Part shown: piece by piece, positions 36,607 to 48,790 of the stretch
Layout of the letters: every line of letters begins with the position of its first letter
Position numbering within the stretch: position 1 is the first letter of the stretch
DNA from: Incurvaria masculella
Lineage: Eukaryota > Arthropoda > Insecta > Lepidoptera > Incurvariidae
Direction: 5' to 3'
Length of the DNA stretch: 64,000 nucleotides
NCBI GenBank assembly: GCA_946894095.1
Contig: OX335641.1
Coordinates: 4,482,501 to 4,546,500, forward strand
The notes under the pieces: generated by a model
The model's input: the letters and a program-made list of their open reading frames with translations, nothing else
What the model was told of the DNA's origin: nothing
Databases searched by the model: none
Position numbers and translations under genes: made by a program

Positions 36607-37022
36607 CGGATATATTTTTTTATGCGACGTGACATAGATGGCTAATACCACACAACTACCGTTATGATATTAGCCCAATACACCACATTCCCGAAGGAAT
36701 TAGGTGCCATGCCAGGACCTTCCCTTTATGAGCACGGCTACATTGAACTGGATGGAAAACACGGACAATTTTTCATTGCCGCTTCGACCATCTTTTCATC
36801 CAATGCGATGGTACCAACCCGGGCGGGCTTAAACCCTACCATCTAGTAGGGGAAGGGGACCTACAGTTTTAAATGGATTCCGAACCATGGAGCAGCTCGC
36901 ATTCGTGACGAAATGCACTTATCGAACTCTGAAAGAGAAAGACAATGGTGCAAGTTGGTATTGAACCCGGGCCTCTGGTACGCTAGGCCAGTCCCCGCGC
37001 CACTAGGCTAAGAGCCGCTCAA
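36607..37022 (-). repeat. tRNA-headed SINE, family 1, full length
   Basis: On the minus strand: head 'gagcggctcttagcctagtggcg' with B box GGGTTCAATACC, complete body, and end 'atgtcacgtcgcataaaaaaat'. With 5645-6053 it defines the family consensus of about 410 bp. Confidence 0.9.
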
Positions 37023-37324
37023 ATTTTTCGTCGATTTGAATTTGTCCGTTCGATTATCTTCGCATATGTATCATATAATAGATAATGTATTTATACAGTA
37101 TTTATTATACATTAGTGCCTCTTCCACCATACCCAAGTCTCGCTTTCATACATAAGTGAAGGTACCAGTACACAATAATTATGAGTCGCCATCCTAGCTA
37201 TAGGTGTGTTTTCCCGGATTTTCATAACGGCATGCATTAAAAAAAAATCCTATGAGGTAATGCAATAAGTCAATGGTATAACCTTAAACACTGTGTTAGA
37301 AGGAGGAATTAATTAAGGGAGGAC

Positions 37325-37494
37325 AGACAGAAAGATTTCTAATTATGGGTATAGCAGGTAGCAAAATTGGAAGATGCAATACCAGCGAGTGGTATTTTGC
37401 TGGTTCGAGTCCAGCTTTGCAGTATATTGGTAAAGTAATTATTTTTATAAGGATGTTTCTTTTATTAATGTGTCCTTGCTTCACGGTCGATTAT
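37325..37494 (+). repeat. tRNA-headed SINE, family 2
   Basis: A-box-like 'atagcaggtagcaaaattgg', B box GGTTCGAGTCC, end 'tgtccttgcttcacggtcga'. Reverse-oriented relative to the copy at 1013-1165. Confidence 0.82.
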
Positions 37495-37599
37495 ACATAT
37501 CACACTCCTTGGAAAAAGCGACGTACATGCATAGTTTTAAAAAGTATATTCAGGCAATTCATATAATTTTACAGAACACTCTTCAATAAGCGCGGCTCG

Positions 37600-38793
37600 T
37601 AGCCTATTTGCCTGGCATAGTTAGTTGGGCAAAATGTTTTCCGCGCTAAGCCTACTTCACAGAGAGGCCATTGTGCGTAACAAAGGTGACTATGTAAGCC
37701 ATCCCAGCTCGTCCCAGTAGTCCAGCATACCCTTTACATTCCCACAGGCCTCTGTAAGGGATCCCGGTGCTCCCAGGGTCTGCGCCCGATGGTCGGCCAC
37801 ACTCCTGCACTCCAACAGTACATGGGCGGTTGTTTCCGTTGTCTCCATGCAGCCACGACATAGAGGGCTGTCCGTCACCCCCAGGTTGTGGAGGTGCTTG
37901 TTGAGTGAACAATGTCCTGTCATTGTTCCCACCATTGTGCGTTGATCATTTCTTTTCAGATGCAAAAGCTTGTGCGTGAGGCGCTTGTTGAGGGATGGGA
38001 TAACCTCTCTGGCCTGCCTGCAATCTACCAGGTGTTTCCATCCGGTATTGAGAAGCATCTTGGTTCTATCTTGTAGCCAGTTTTTGAATTGACTAAGTGT
38101 TATAGGCACTATCGGTTCTGGACCCATTAGTACTGTACTGGATCCTCTTTTGGCCAGTTCATCTGCAGCGTCATTACCCACAGAGCCACTGTGTCCTCTT
38201 ATCCACTGCATAGTTACGTGATTGTTCCTCGCTACTTCTTCTAGGGCGCAATGACATTCTAGAAGTAAGCCCGAGTTAACTTTGTTATTTTTCAGTGAGT
38301 TTAATACAGATGCGCTATCTGAGATAATTTTTATCTTATAGTCGTGCATCTTCCTGGTTTTGATTGCCTCTGCGGCTCGAGTTATCCCCACACATTCTGC
38401 CTGAAATATGGTGTTAAAGGTGCCTAGGGTTGTTGAGATGTTAATGTTCGCATCTCGGGAGAAGACACCCGCTCCAGTTCCCGAATTTGTTTTTGATCCA
38501 TCTGTGTAGATTCGGATTTCTCTCACCCCTGATTGGTCTGCGGGTTCTTCCTTCAGTTGGATGATGCCTGGCATACCAGAGTTTGGTTTCAAATCATAGG
38601 TCCGGGGGTAGTGTAGATCAGAGGGTAGGGTTAAGCCAGCCCCGATTGCATTCGCACTGAAGGTGGCTGTTTCGTTTGCCTTAAACTGTTTTCCAAAAAT
38701 AGTTTTGCAGTAGCATTTAGATCTAAGTATGTATTTCATTACAGTGGATGAAAAACTCATAAAGTTTCTTTGCGGATTCTTTACTGAGTTCAT
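37600..38793 (-). mobile_element. 5'-truncated non-LTR retrotransposon with RNase H
   Basis: An open frame of 367 codons (38793-37690) covers an RNase H domain: IRIYTDGSKTNSGTGAGVF, then AECVGITRAAEAI (motif II), ISDSASVLNSL (motif III) and IRGHSGSVGNDAADELA (motif IV). A Cys/His segment (CRGCMETTETTAHVLLEC) follows and the frame ends ELGWLT. RNase H followed by a CCHC-like tail is typical of I/LOA-type LINEs. The reverse transcriptase is missing, so the copy cannot move itself. Confidence 0.88.
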
Positions 38794-38839
38794 CGAATTC
38801 GCGGATCATTCAGTTTCGACAAAACTTAGTGTAGTGTGC

Positions 38840-39405
38840 AGCAATGATGCCGCAGACGAACTGGCCAAAAGAGGATCCATCACAGTACCAACAGGTCCAG
38901 AACCCATCGTATCCATTCAGCCAAATTAAAAACTGGCTAAAGGAAAGAACAAAGATGCAACACAATACCGCATGGAAAGGTCTGGTAGCTGCAGGCAGGC
39001 CAGAGAGGTCATCCCCTCCCTCAGTATGCGCATAACACACAAACTATTGCATCTGAAAAGGATTGACCTACGTACAGTAGTGGGAACAATGACGGGACAC
39101 TGCCCACTCAATAAGCACCTCCATAAACTGGGGATAACAGATAGCCCTCTATGCCGTGGCTGCATGGAGGCAACAGAGACAACCTCCCATGTACTGTTGG
39201 AGTGCAGGAGTAGGGCCAATCAACGGGCTCGGACCCTGGGAGCACCGGGATCCCTCCCGGAGGCCTGCGGGAATTATAAAAACCTGCTGGACTTCTGGGC
39301 TGAGCTGGGATGGCTCACATAGTCACCCCTGTTACGCACAATGACCTCTCTGTAGCAGTAGGTTTAGTTTGGTCAACAACTGCCTAACTAACTAACTAAC
39401 TAACT
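38840..39405 (+). mobile_element. Second LINE copy, head to head with the first
   Basis: It starts inside RNase H motif IV (NDAADELAKRGS) and runs through CRGCMEATETTSHVLLEC to ELGWLT, with a frame change near 38940-38990. It ends in an 'aactaactaactaact' tract at 39388-39405, the expected simple 3' tail. It is related to but diverged from the minus-strand copy. Confidence 0.85.
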
Positions 39406-40018
39406 TAGTATAGTTTGACTACCAAAAAAGTTTAAATAAATTAAATAAAATCGGATAATAGAAGACTCTATTCTTCGCTATTGATGTCAACGCAAGAGGG
39501 CTACTATCGTAGTCGCTCTATAGTTCCTACCTTTAAGAATTCAGGCCTGACAAGATCGACCTTAAGCTCATATATGGAGAGCTGCAAAGTTCAGCAAGTA
39601 TCCTACAGAAAGAGAGCTAGCTGAAGATGCTTGTAACGGGCCGAAAAGCATCTTAGCAATAACTGCGCAGCGACTGCGCGAATGAGCACAACACACCGAC
39701 CCTTATGTTCTCTCTCTTACGTTCAATTTTGTTGTTTAGATGAGGTAACTTCAGTTAATAATCTAATTAATATCTAGTTAGTTAGCATGTGTAAATGTCT
39801 TGTTTTAATTAATGAACTTTAAAAATTAAATTAAATTCATAATTTAACATAAATTGAAAATTAAATAAAATTGCTACACTGCGTAGGTACATACATCACT
39901 TTTGCACTGAAATTAAACACTTGGTTGATATCCCATTTAATTAGAATTTTTAATCGTCTTAAAATAAACAAAGTTCTTTCTATAGGTGCGTTACAGTTAC
40001 TCCAGCGTATTAACACTG
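39406..40018. other. Gene-free stretch downstream of SARNP
   Basis: AT-rich. 39460-39700 resembles a repeat ('gataatagaagactctattcttcgctattg'), class unknown. It includes the SARNP 3' UTR on the minus strand. Confidence 0.4.
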
Positions 40019-40846
40019 CTATTTAACCAGTCCGAACTTCGCCCTACGCTTTTCAAGACGTTCAGTAGCTTCCACGTCAGCCATTGCTTTGGACACAGAT
40101 TGCCCAAACCTCTCAGCTCGCTTCTTTAATTTCTCAACATTGCTGTCTAAAGGAATAACTTTTGCGCCAGGAGACGCAGTCGCTGTTGGGGTTGCAGAAA
40201 TTCCGCTAGATGCTGTCTGTCCAAATCGTATCTTTCTCGCTTCTTTTCTCTCAGCATCCGTCATGGGCAAGCCAAATCTCTTTGCGCGCAACTCTAGTTT
40301 TGCCTTAGGGTCTCCTGGTGTTGTCACTGCCTTGATGACCTCTGGCGTAGCCTTAGAAACAGATTCAAGAGTCGCAGGCGCTGTAGGTTTATCTGGCTTG
40401 AGCTCCACCGCGGGTACTGAAGACGGGCGGTGCAGAACGATTTTCTTGGCGGTTGTTTCCTTTTTATCGTCATCTGTTTTAGTTTCAATTTTCTCTGTCA
40501 CAGGAGGGACAATAAGCTTCCTTTTAAGAGTTTTAGGGGTTACCGTTTTAGGTTTGGATTCTTCTTGCGTTGGCTTGGCTGGTTCCAGGTCGACCAGTTC
40601 GTCATTAAGATGAGAATCGTCAAGACTGGTATCGGCGGGATTCTTGTCATCGTCGTCTTCCAATACACTGTCTGAATCGATTTCATCGGAGTCCAGGGCG
40701 TACTCGGTTTCCGCTGCCGCGACCGAACGCAGTCTTGCAATTAAATCACTCTTGTCGCCGGCGCTGGAGTGGCCGCGTGCTTTTAGCTCTTTGCGCAATT
40801 CCGTAACTTTCATCTTCGAGTAGTCGATTACTGTGGAGTCTGCCAT
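40019..40846 (-). CDS. SARNP: SARNP / THO1, SAP-domain mRNA export factor
   Basis: A single-exon, 275-residue nuclear protein of the TREX mRNA export complex, which binds nucleic acid and the helicase UAP56/DDX39B. The SAP domain is at about residues 9-43 (MKVTELRKELKARGHSSAGDKSDLIARLR). An acidic stretch (ALDSDEIDSDSVLEDDDD) follows, then a Lys/Thr/Pro-rich linker. The C-terminus has four short basic repeats ending in RFG or KFG (LELRAKRFGLP, ARKIRFGQ, LKKRAERFGQ, LEKRRAKFGL), the type known to bind UAP56. I place the start at the ATG at 40846; a GTG two codons upstream is not a plausible start. Human SARNP is 210 residues, so the linker here is longer. The absence of introns is unusual among the genes here, but intact repeats argue against a dead retrocopy. 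Confidence 0.93.
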   Translation of the reverse strand: MADSTVIDYSKMKVTELRKELKARGHSSAGDKSDLIARLRSVAAAETEYALDSDEIDSDSVLEDDDDKNPADTSLDDSHLNDELVDLEPAKPTQEESKPKTVTPKTLKRKLIVPPVTEKIETKTDDDKKETTAKKIVLHRPSSVPAVELKPDKPTAPATLESVSKATPEVIKAVTTPGDPKAKLELRAKRFGLPMTDAERKEARKIRFGQTASSGISATPTATASPGAKVIPLDSNVEKLKKRAERFGQSVSKAMADVEATERLEKRRAKFGLVK

Positions 40847-42459
40847 CTTCACGAAACAGCCAGCAGCCTAACGATTGTGTAGTTTACCAACGGTACACCG
40901 ACGTTAGCGGTATCTAACTCTCGAAACAATAACACAAAAGCCACGAAAAGAAAACGCTTCCTACGCAAAGAGTATGTAAACGAAACGATGTTCCCATAGA
41001 TAATATAATATAATATAATAGATAATATAATATTACTGCGTAATATAGATGGGAAAGCTGGGAACACTTCGGTTAACAAGGTGAAACAGCGATATAAAGG
41101 CCAACGTTAGAAAGAGAAAGCACTACTTTTTACTCAAAAGGTTGCCAGATTAGGGATAAGTTAAAAGATTTCAAGATTTTTATGAGCGCTGGAACCAAAG
41201 TCTATGACTTTTTAACCAGCAATGTTCATAGATAAAATAAGTAATAAAACGATAATTTCTTAGTGAAATAAATATACTTTATTTTTCTTTGGAAAAAATC
41301 TACTGAAGTACTTAAAAGTATTTTTACTCTTAATATTATCTACAATAATTTAATTTTCACGGATTTTTTTTGTAGTAAGTATAAATGATGAATACATAAT
41401 TTCTTCAAGTTTCGAAGATCGAAAATTGTATTTAAGTTATTACCTAGTTCGTTACCTATGGAAAATGTAGAATTACGATTAGTTAAAAAAATCGGCGAGT
41501 GAGATAAGTTAGGAAGTCAATGGTTGATAGTAAATGTGGCAATTTTCATACTGAAAATGAGAAAAGGACTTAGACAAATGACGATTAGTTGAAAGTTTCA
41601 TTTAGCTAATCACTAAAAGGGATTTCAAATTAATCAAATGATTATGAAAGTCCGGGTGGCGGAGGTGTATTCCGAGATGAGATATTGATCAATTCATTTT
41701 ACGCCATCTATAATTTGAACTCTATTATTTACTAAATCTACATTATGTTAACATTTAATAGTGTTTAACAACGGTTAAATACTATAAACTCTATTTGTAT
41801 TCGAAATTCGAAATTCGGGTGTACAGAGCCTTCGTCATTATTAATACTAAATTGTATCATCAAAAATTTGTCAGCAATTTTATACTACATGTAGTATTTA
41901 TCAAAATAATAATTATAATAGTTTCAGTTTCTTTATTTCCTCCATTAGATGTATATTACACACTCGGATTCATATTATTTTTTTCCGTCGGTTCGATTAC
42001 TTCTGGCGAAGAAGAGCCGACAAGAAACTTCGTCAGGTTGGTCATTGTATTATTATTTTTTCCAGTGATACTTACAAACTAGTTTACAGTGATTGATTGA
42101 TTGATTACTACTGCTCACAAAGAACATTATTATAAGAACATTATATACATTGGTGAGGAGCAAACTCTTGACTACGATAATAACATCTTATTCTAAATTA
42201 ATAGGAATTATGATCTAAATTATTCAGGTGTAAAAAGCCATCGTCATTTTTGATACAAGGTAATATCAAATTAAATATAAGTTAGTAAATAATAAACAAA
42301 TTCATACTAACAATAACAATGATACAAAATTTAATCCCCTGTTTAGAGTCAAAATGATTGAAATTCAGTAATTATAATAGGCTACTTTTGTTACCCGGTC
42401 ATGTATTCATGGGAAAAGATCTGAACGTGTTCATCTGCTCTGGATAAGTGCTATAATAA
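40847..42459. other. Gene-free stretch upstream of SARNP
   Basis: It holds the SARNP promoter and 5' UTR. A palindromic AT tract of 'ataatataat' units is at 41000-41036. Small frames at 40849-41079 (-) and 41795-42082 (+) show no domain and are not called. Confidence 0.5.
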
Positions 42460-45081
42460 CTACCGGTGCTTCCTTTTCAAGGACTTTTTGAATTTTTCTA
42501 CAGCTAACTTTTGAAAATAACCTAACTTCTCATCAGCCCTACTATCTATTCCCTTCAATAATCTATTAACAGATTTACACCAATAATTGAGTTGAAACTT
42601 CAAAACAAATTCAAAAAGATATGACTGTGCTTGTTCACTGTGATGAATACAATTGATCCATTTTACAAGAACATTTTTCCTTAAATGACTTAACAATAGT
42701 TTCGAAATACCGTCTAAATTAGCATGTTCGTCTAAATAATTATTAATAGCACATGTACAATTTTTATAAAATTCAATCATATCGGAAGAAGGATACATTA
42801 AAAAAATTCTTATTCTCAATGAAAGCATGTTCAGGTAACCTATGATCAGTTACAAAAATATTCTTACAAGATGTACAATTATCTAATTTTAGTACTATTT
42901 TCTTGGCTACCCAGCCTGCTACGTAAGCATTAGCATAACTCTGACATTTTTCATTAATTACATCACTAGTAGTAATAAAGGGTTTATTGGTAACTGACAA
43001 ACTTGGTAAACAACATTTTGTAGAGGCTGTACCACATACAGCCTGGGAAGCCTCAGAATCCAAACTAGCCTTAAACAAATTTACCATATTTTTTAAGTCA
43101 ACAAGATTATGAGCCCTATCTTTCTTACAATTAGCACCAGGAGAATGAACACTATGGGTATCACTAATTATTAAAGCTTTAATAGAATTTTGAAACGCGT
43201 TGCACATAGGACTAACATTACGATAATTATGAGACCTTAATTTCCCAAAAAATTTTTCTAGAGGATCCTGATTTTAATTTCTAGGGGAAAAAAACCTAAC
43301 ACCCTTACTTCTAAGAAAATACCATAAACTTCTAAAACTCTTAATTGTAGTTATCCAATTCTGGGCACTAGGAATCGAGTGCGTACGCCCATTCGTATCT
43401 ACAAATTTCAAAGTTTCTAACATTTTAATAGCTTCGATCCAAAAAGTATGATGTGAACTATTTTCCTGGACTCGCACTCGTAACTTTCCTTTATCATAAG
43501 CCTTATATCCATTAACACTATCAAACAACTTATCAAAAAATCCCACGAGTTCTGCTCCGATAGTACTTGATACTCGTCTGCCATTGATGTCAGGTAGTCC
43601 AGCTGCAAAGTAAAATAAAATGCTTGCAAACTCAGTGTAAGTACCTTCTTAGAATGGTTCTAAGTGGATTTTGTCTTCCATTTGAGCACAACATTGATGG
43701 ACAACCAACACATCATTACTTTGAGATAAGTATCTATTCATCCTTTGATTTATTAGCATGTTACCTTTCAGTACTTCAAATTCCTCTGTTCATATTGTTT
43801 GTACAAGTAATTGATTGGAAGACACCTTCAGAGGTTAGGGGCGCCTTTAAACGATATATTTATTATAAGTTCTGCTATTCCGTGCCATATTATGTTTTCA
43901 GTATTTTATGTTAAAATTCAATGAAGATACAACATGAAATAATCATAAATTCGTAGTCAATAACCAAAATAAAAAAGCATACTAAATAACCCTTAGAAAT
44001 ACAAACACTATTGCAGTTTAAAAAAAATAGTTGTTTGCCTACCGAAGTTCTTGAGTGTGCAGAGGTACTTGTGCATGCTGGAACTGAAAATTTGAACACA
44101 TTTATTAACTTTCATTTTTTTCATTTTTAATGGATCAATATGTACATCTGTCACTTTCGGTATCATCCTCGCTTCCCCATTTGGACTATCTCTTTCATAG
44201 GCCTCCACCAGATCTTGCCACCTGGCCCTCTTTTTGTCACGACCAAACAAAATATCGTACTTCATTAAATTATTACGAAGACCTTTCAATAGGTGAGGAG
44301 GATCATAAATAATAAACAATTCTTCACCGGCCACTCGAATCACCTGATTTCCATAATGTTCATCTTTCAAAACACAGTCACGCATAGTTTCCTTCCTCAA
44401 TATATTGATCGCTCCCCTATTGGATGCGCCTTGGTCACAAATTAAGGAAAGCGGAACCAAGTTACATTCTTTTAGCATAGCCACAACCTCTTTCAATATA
44501 CCTGCTAATCTTTCACTCGGTGTTGTCCCTTCACAGAAGTAATAAGCTATCACCTGCTTCCATGAATGACATACTCCTCTTAACATTATTACCAAAGCAT
44601 GATCTGCAAATTTTCGTCGCCTTTCATTTTCCCCGAGATCTACCAACCCTACAATTTTGTCATCAGGAGATAAATGAACCCCACAACTCAAAGATATTTC
44701 ATCTATAACAATAGAGCAATATTTTCTAGTGGAATTCCAAGTTAACGTTTCATTTGCTAAAAAGGTTTTAATACTGTTATTTAACCCAGTTCCAAAACTA
44801 ATCTTTCTTATAATTGACTGCAGTGTTTTAGTCGTCGGTAGTACAAAATGTTTCTCAAGGAATTTATATCCTTTCGGACTAGATTTATACGTCGCCAAAC
44901 AGAAAAAATTTTTCATCCAATGTGTACTTGCGCCCCATTTTCTTACGATTCACATTCAATAATTGCATTCTAATAAACTCTCTATTTGTCTTATTTAATT
45001 TATTGAGCATACGCTCAGATACGATATTTATACTCCTCTGTAGTGTTCTTCTATGCATCCGGACTCGTAGTCCTTTCGTTT
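42460..45081 (-). pseudogene. P-element/THAP9-type transposase, broken
   Basis: Two exons (45081-44043 and 43602-42460) meet in phase (G + CT), in the order of P-element transposases: GRKYTLDEK and CLATYKSSPKGYKFL, a catalytic core with SIVIDEIS, LICDQGASNRGAI and IIYDPPHLLKGLRNNL, then AELVGFFDKLFDSVNG, NQDPLEKFFGKLRSH and a C-terminal region with many Cys. Three lesions: a one-base frameshift in a T run at about 44915, an in-frame TAA at 43274-43276 just before NQDPLE, and another frameshift in a T run at about 42800. The rest reads open, so inactivation is recent, or the two homopolymer shifts are assembly errors and only the stop is real. The exon at 47078-47191 joins to 45081 in phase. 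Confidence 0.88.
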
Positions 45082-45399
45082 CTGAAAAGGAAACAAATAA
45101 AAAATTACGTATACCTTTAATTGAAATAACTTTAATTTTCTAGAAGTAGAGGTATTTAATTGTTTCATTTTTTTTATTTAAGATCTCAGGCAATTTATAC
45201 ACGTCAGGAAGTTGTACACTCCTATAATAAGAAGCCGGTTTAGGAGCACACAAACCACAACAATTATAAATGTTAGAAATGAAAGGTACCTCTAATAATA
45301 ATCATAGCAAATAAACCGTCTGTGTACTTATGCACGCAAGTAAAGAGTTATACTTCTTACAAAACTAACATAAATTATATTTTGTTACATTGCCTCGAC

Positions 45400-45465
45400 T
45401 TGGCTTGGGCTTGGGCTTGAGCTTAGGGCTTGGGCTTGGGCTTGGCATGGCTCGGCTTACTAGAT
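45400..45465 (+). repeat. Short 'cttggg' low-complexity tract
   Basis: Irregular repeats of 'gcttgggcttggg' in the first intron region of the P-element-like copy. Confidence 0.7.
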
Positions 45466-45984
45466 CCGGCAGATTAGATAGATAGATAGATTACTAGACG
45501 GCATGATGGTATGCTTATGTCCGTGCATGCATATGCACGAATGACAAAATGACATAGCAACAAGAAAAGTAGCCCCACACAATACTCCAAATAACCTCCA
45601 AAATTATTTTGATACAAACCTAACATCACTACATCATTACATGTTACATACAAACATTCACTCATAATGATTTTTTTAATGCGCCTAAATAAGCATAACT
45701 TCAATTTTTTTTCTATATCATGTACACGTGTTATGCGACGTCACTAAACATGCATTTGGATAAAACTACTATTAAGGCTACAGCTTAGCCACCGTAATGC
45801 TGGCAGAAAGAACATTTACTTGCCATTTCTTAAAGAACATGAAAAAGGAATGGATCAGACATCCTGCAACCACGCGCACCAAACATTTTCTTCCATATTT
45901 TATTACAAACTGTGTCAAAGCGTTTGCGCCAATGTAAGTTTACCTACAAATTCGAATCACTCGAACACAGCCGAATGGCAAATT

Positions 45985-46197
45985 AAGTTTTGTCATTCCT
46001 TTTCGGCTCAATGCGATGTTACTAACCCGGGTGGGAACTACCCTACCACCTAGTAAGTAAGGAAGGGGACCTACAGTTTAACCTCGGTCAGCCTCAACAG
46101 TTGAAAACGGTCACCCATCTAGAAACCAACTGCGCTCAGAGACGCTTACCTTCGCTTACTGAACGGCAAAGCGTCTCACCACTAGGCCGCCACAGAT
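45985..46197 (-). repeat. SINE family 1, variant head
   Basis: On the minus strand the head reads 'tgtggcggcctagtggtgagacg', a distinct A box from the copies at 5645 and 36607. It is followed by 'ctgagcgcagttggtttct' and the shared body. A separate fragment of the family is at 46530-46615. Confidence 0.78.
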
Positions 46198-47077
46198 GCT
46201 GACGAATTTCGTCCTAACGAAACTGAAGTGTAGTGATTTTCCAATTAGGCGGGCACGTCCTTAATAAAACGTTGACGGGTCATACGAACGTTTGACAGCT
46301 TACGCATCGTAGCCATGAGCACGCAAAAGTTTTTATGCTAACGCTCACTGCGGTGCTCTTCAATTCTCCATACATTTGTAGTGTATTCCGTGACGCTAGT
46401 CACCCTGTTTGGCCTAAACACTGAATTAACAACTGGGACTAGCCTTTCAGATCTTGCCACTTTACGTTAAGCATTTTACTTGTGTTCACTTTAGCGTGGT
46501 TTCAGCCGTCCATTTCATATTTTTTATATTTTTTACGTGACTGCACATGGATAGCTAATACCACACATACTGTCATGGTATTAGCCCAAAACACCATTTG
46601 GGGACTAGGTCTGGATTAAGAATTAAGAAGGAGTTAAAAAGGAGGAGTCCGAAGCACAAACCACGAATCCCTTAGTCGGCTCTTATGACGCACGAAGAAA
46701 TGCAGTGGGACGGCATTGTATTATTTCTAAGTGCCCACTATAAAAAAATTGCAACTATAATAATCTTATAACACCCCTTATTTTAGCATCGGAAGTTAAA
46801 AACAAGGAAAATTTTGAACAAAATAGTGTTTGGAAATATTACAACTTCGATTATTAGTATGTCAGTTTTCTGTTTTATACCATAGTACTTACATGTGATA
46901 ACTGTTAAAAAAAAATGACTGGACCCAGAAAAAAAGTTGGACCTTTTGAGAAATACTGGATGGATGAACGTCAACCATTGAGGCTGGCCGTGGTTTTTTC
47001 CATTTAATGTACTTAAATATGAATCCACATATTTATATTAATAATCCTTAATTTGAAAAAGATGATTTTGTACGTAC

Positions 47078-47191
47078 GCGATGAATGCTGGTTAGCTGAT
47101 GACGTAGATGGCTGCTGCTGCTGTCGTTGTTCTGGCGAAGGCTGCTCCAGTGGCTTCTCTAATGGCTGCACATCATACTCCCTTGCGGATT
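47078..47191 (-). pseudogene. Linker exon of the P-element-like transposase
   Basis: Acceptor 'tttatcag' before 47191 and donor 'gtacgtac' after 47078. It encodes a Gln/Pro/Ser-rich linker (REYDVQPLEKPLEQPSPEQ). It is in phase with 45081 (C + AA) but out of phase with the exon at 47688, so an intermediate exon is missing or broken. Confidence 0.6.
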
Positions 47192-47687
47192 CTGATAAAG
47201 GATGTATGTACCACATGTATAAAGAGTTTAGAAATAGTATATTCATTTTTTTTCTCTGATAATTATATTAGGACTTGAGCCAGGTTTGGCTATGCCAGCC
47301 CCATAGTGACTGTCACAATATTGAATTCCTTACTTCGTGGCTGGCCCAGAGCCTCATGGATTAAAAAAAAAACTATTGAACAAAACATTAAACCGTTGAA
47401 AACTGAAAAGCATAAAATAACTTTTTAGGAATAATTTTAAGTCAGCTTTTTGAGTTGATTGCTTGGCGCCGCCTCAAAATTAGTTAAATTAGTTAAGGTT
47501 TGAGTTTCTAGCCAAAGCTCGAGGAGCATTTACTTCACACTGAACCTTGAAGGTCTGATGATGACCAGAAATGCTCGCGAGGTCTTCATGCAGCTCACAG
47601 AGCCACTAGTTAGTAGTAGTGGGATAGGCACCCGTCATAATATAGGAACGTGTTTATTAGAAGTATATAAGTATTTAAGATACTCAC

Positions 47688-47861
47688 CATTTCAGGAAAT
47701 ATTGTAGGAACCGCAGAACTCTTCAAACGTATATTGACGTAGTCGTTACACCTCGTCGGCACTTTCGGAAACCGGTGAACAACTGTGTCCATACCAGTGT
47801 TTTTACAGCCTCGCACGGAACAAATGCTCTCATTCGGGCGATTTGGACGCCTCCACTCCAT
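47688..47861 (-). pseudogene. THAP-like first exon of the P-element-like copy
   Basis: ATG at 47861 and donor GTGAGT after 47688. The 58 codons include CSVRGC and HRFPKVP, the N-terminal part of a THAP zinc finger, then jump to LKSSAVPTIFP, the usual THAP C-terminal signature. The central 40-50 residues, which normally hold the second zinc-ligand pair (C..H), are absent, so the DNA-binding domain is incomplete. Confidence 0.7.
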
Positions 47862-48284
47862 GTTTTTGTGCTATTTTTCTCTTGCTTTTGCTCAGAGTAC
47901 GCAAATTAAAACACAAAATGGCGGTTGGAAATTAAAATTCAACGATGCCATTGACATAAGACCGTCAATGATACCATGCGTAAGAATAAGGCCTCCCGGT
48001 ATTTTTCCCTAAATTATTGGACAAATTCGACCAAAATTCCTTAAACATGCGGATGGTTACCGGTATAGCAATCATCTCCCCTGTCCCTTACAAATTAGAT
48101 AAGAGGAAGTGAGAGAAGTCTACTTTCTACTTTTTGTATGGACTTCTGGGACTAGATGTTCCTGCCTACTAGCTATCACAGAAAGCACATAGAATATCAA
48201 AGCATATTCAGAAAAAAAAATGTCACTGTGTTCCAGTGCGCACGGTACACATACGCTGTGATTTGGCTATCCTCGAACGGCCAC

Positions 48285-48790
48285 CTCTTTCCCTCAAACA
48301 TGGTTGAAAGAGGCGATAGCTGGCTGGACCCGGTGCGGCGTGATGCTCGTGAACGAGTGTTGTCTGTGGGGACTGGCCTGCTCCAATTGGCAAAAATACT
48401 GATACCTATTTGTCTTCAACTGTCGCACATGGCATGACTGACTTAGATGAAAAAAGAATCTTTCTTCTTTCATCTTCTTTTTCATCTAAGATGACTGATT
48501 TATTATTGTGAATTCTTATTAATTTATTGCTTGAACCTGTGTTTTCCTTAGATAATAATTAGTAAATACATACTCTTAATGTTACAAACAATTAATACGT
48601 TCTTAACACAAACAAGTACCAATACCTTATATATCTGTAAGCAGTGGCAATCACTTTAGTAAACAGGACGTTGAAAAAATTACTAGCGGTGTTTCTTGCC
48701 AGTTCTTCTTCGCTGGGATTCCTGAACTGGCTAATAATAAATTATGTCAAATCCGAGGGCAGGACTGCCTATGGATGATGAATAACCACG
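48285..48790 (+). repeat. Dispersed repeat D, copy 2
   Basis: Collinear with 26620-27006, with extra sequence in the middle (a small 'cttctttcatcttcttttt' mirror tract at 48456-48490). Ends 'cctatggatgatgaataa'. Confidence 0.7.

Larger units (their letters stand above)
34187..37290. other. Gene-free stretch upstream of the SRI-like gene
   Basis: It begins with the probable promoter of the SRI-like gene (34187-34440, with a short GC-rich segment before the ATG). The rest is repeats: MITE C at 34571-34686 and diverged at 34715-34800, MITE A at 35504-36044 and SINE 1 at 36607-37022. No gene seen. Confidence 0.55.

Noticed and set aside
37600..39405. Twin-priming inversion of one LINE
   Set aside because: The two arms overlap in coding content and have diverged from each other, which a single twin-primed insertion would not show.
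40089..40613. 174-codon plus-strand frame
   Set aside because: Antisense shadow of SARNP.
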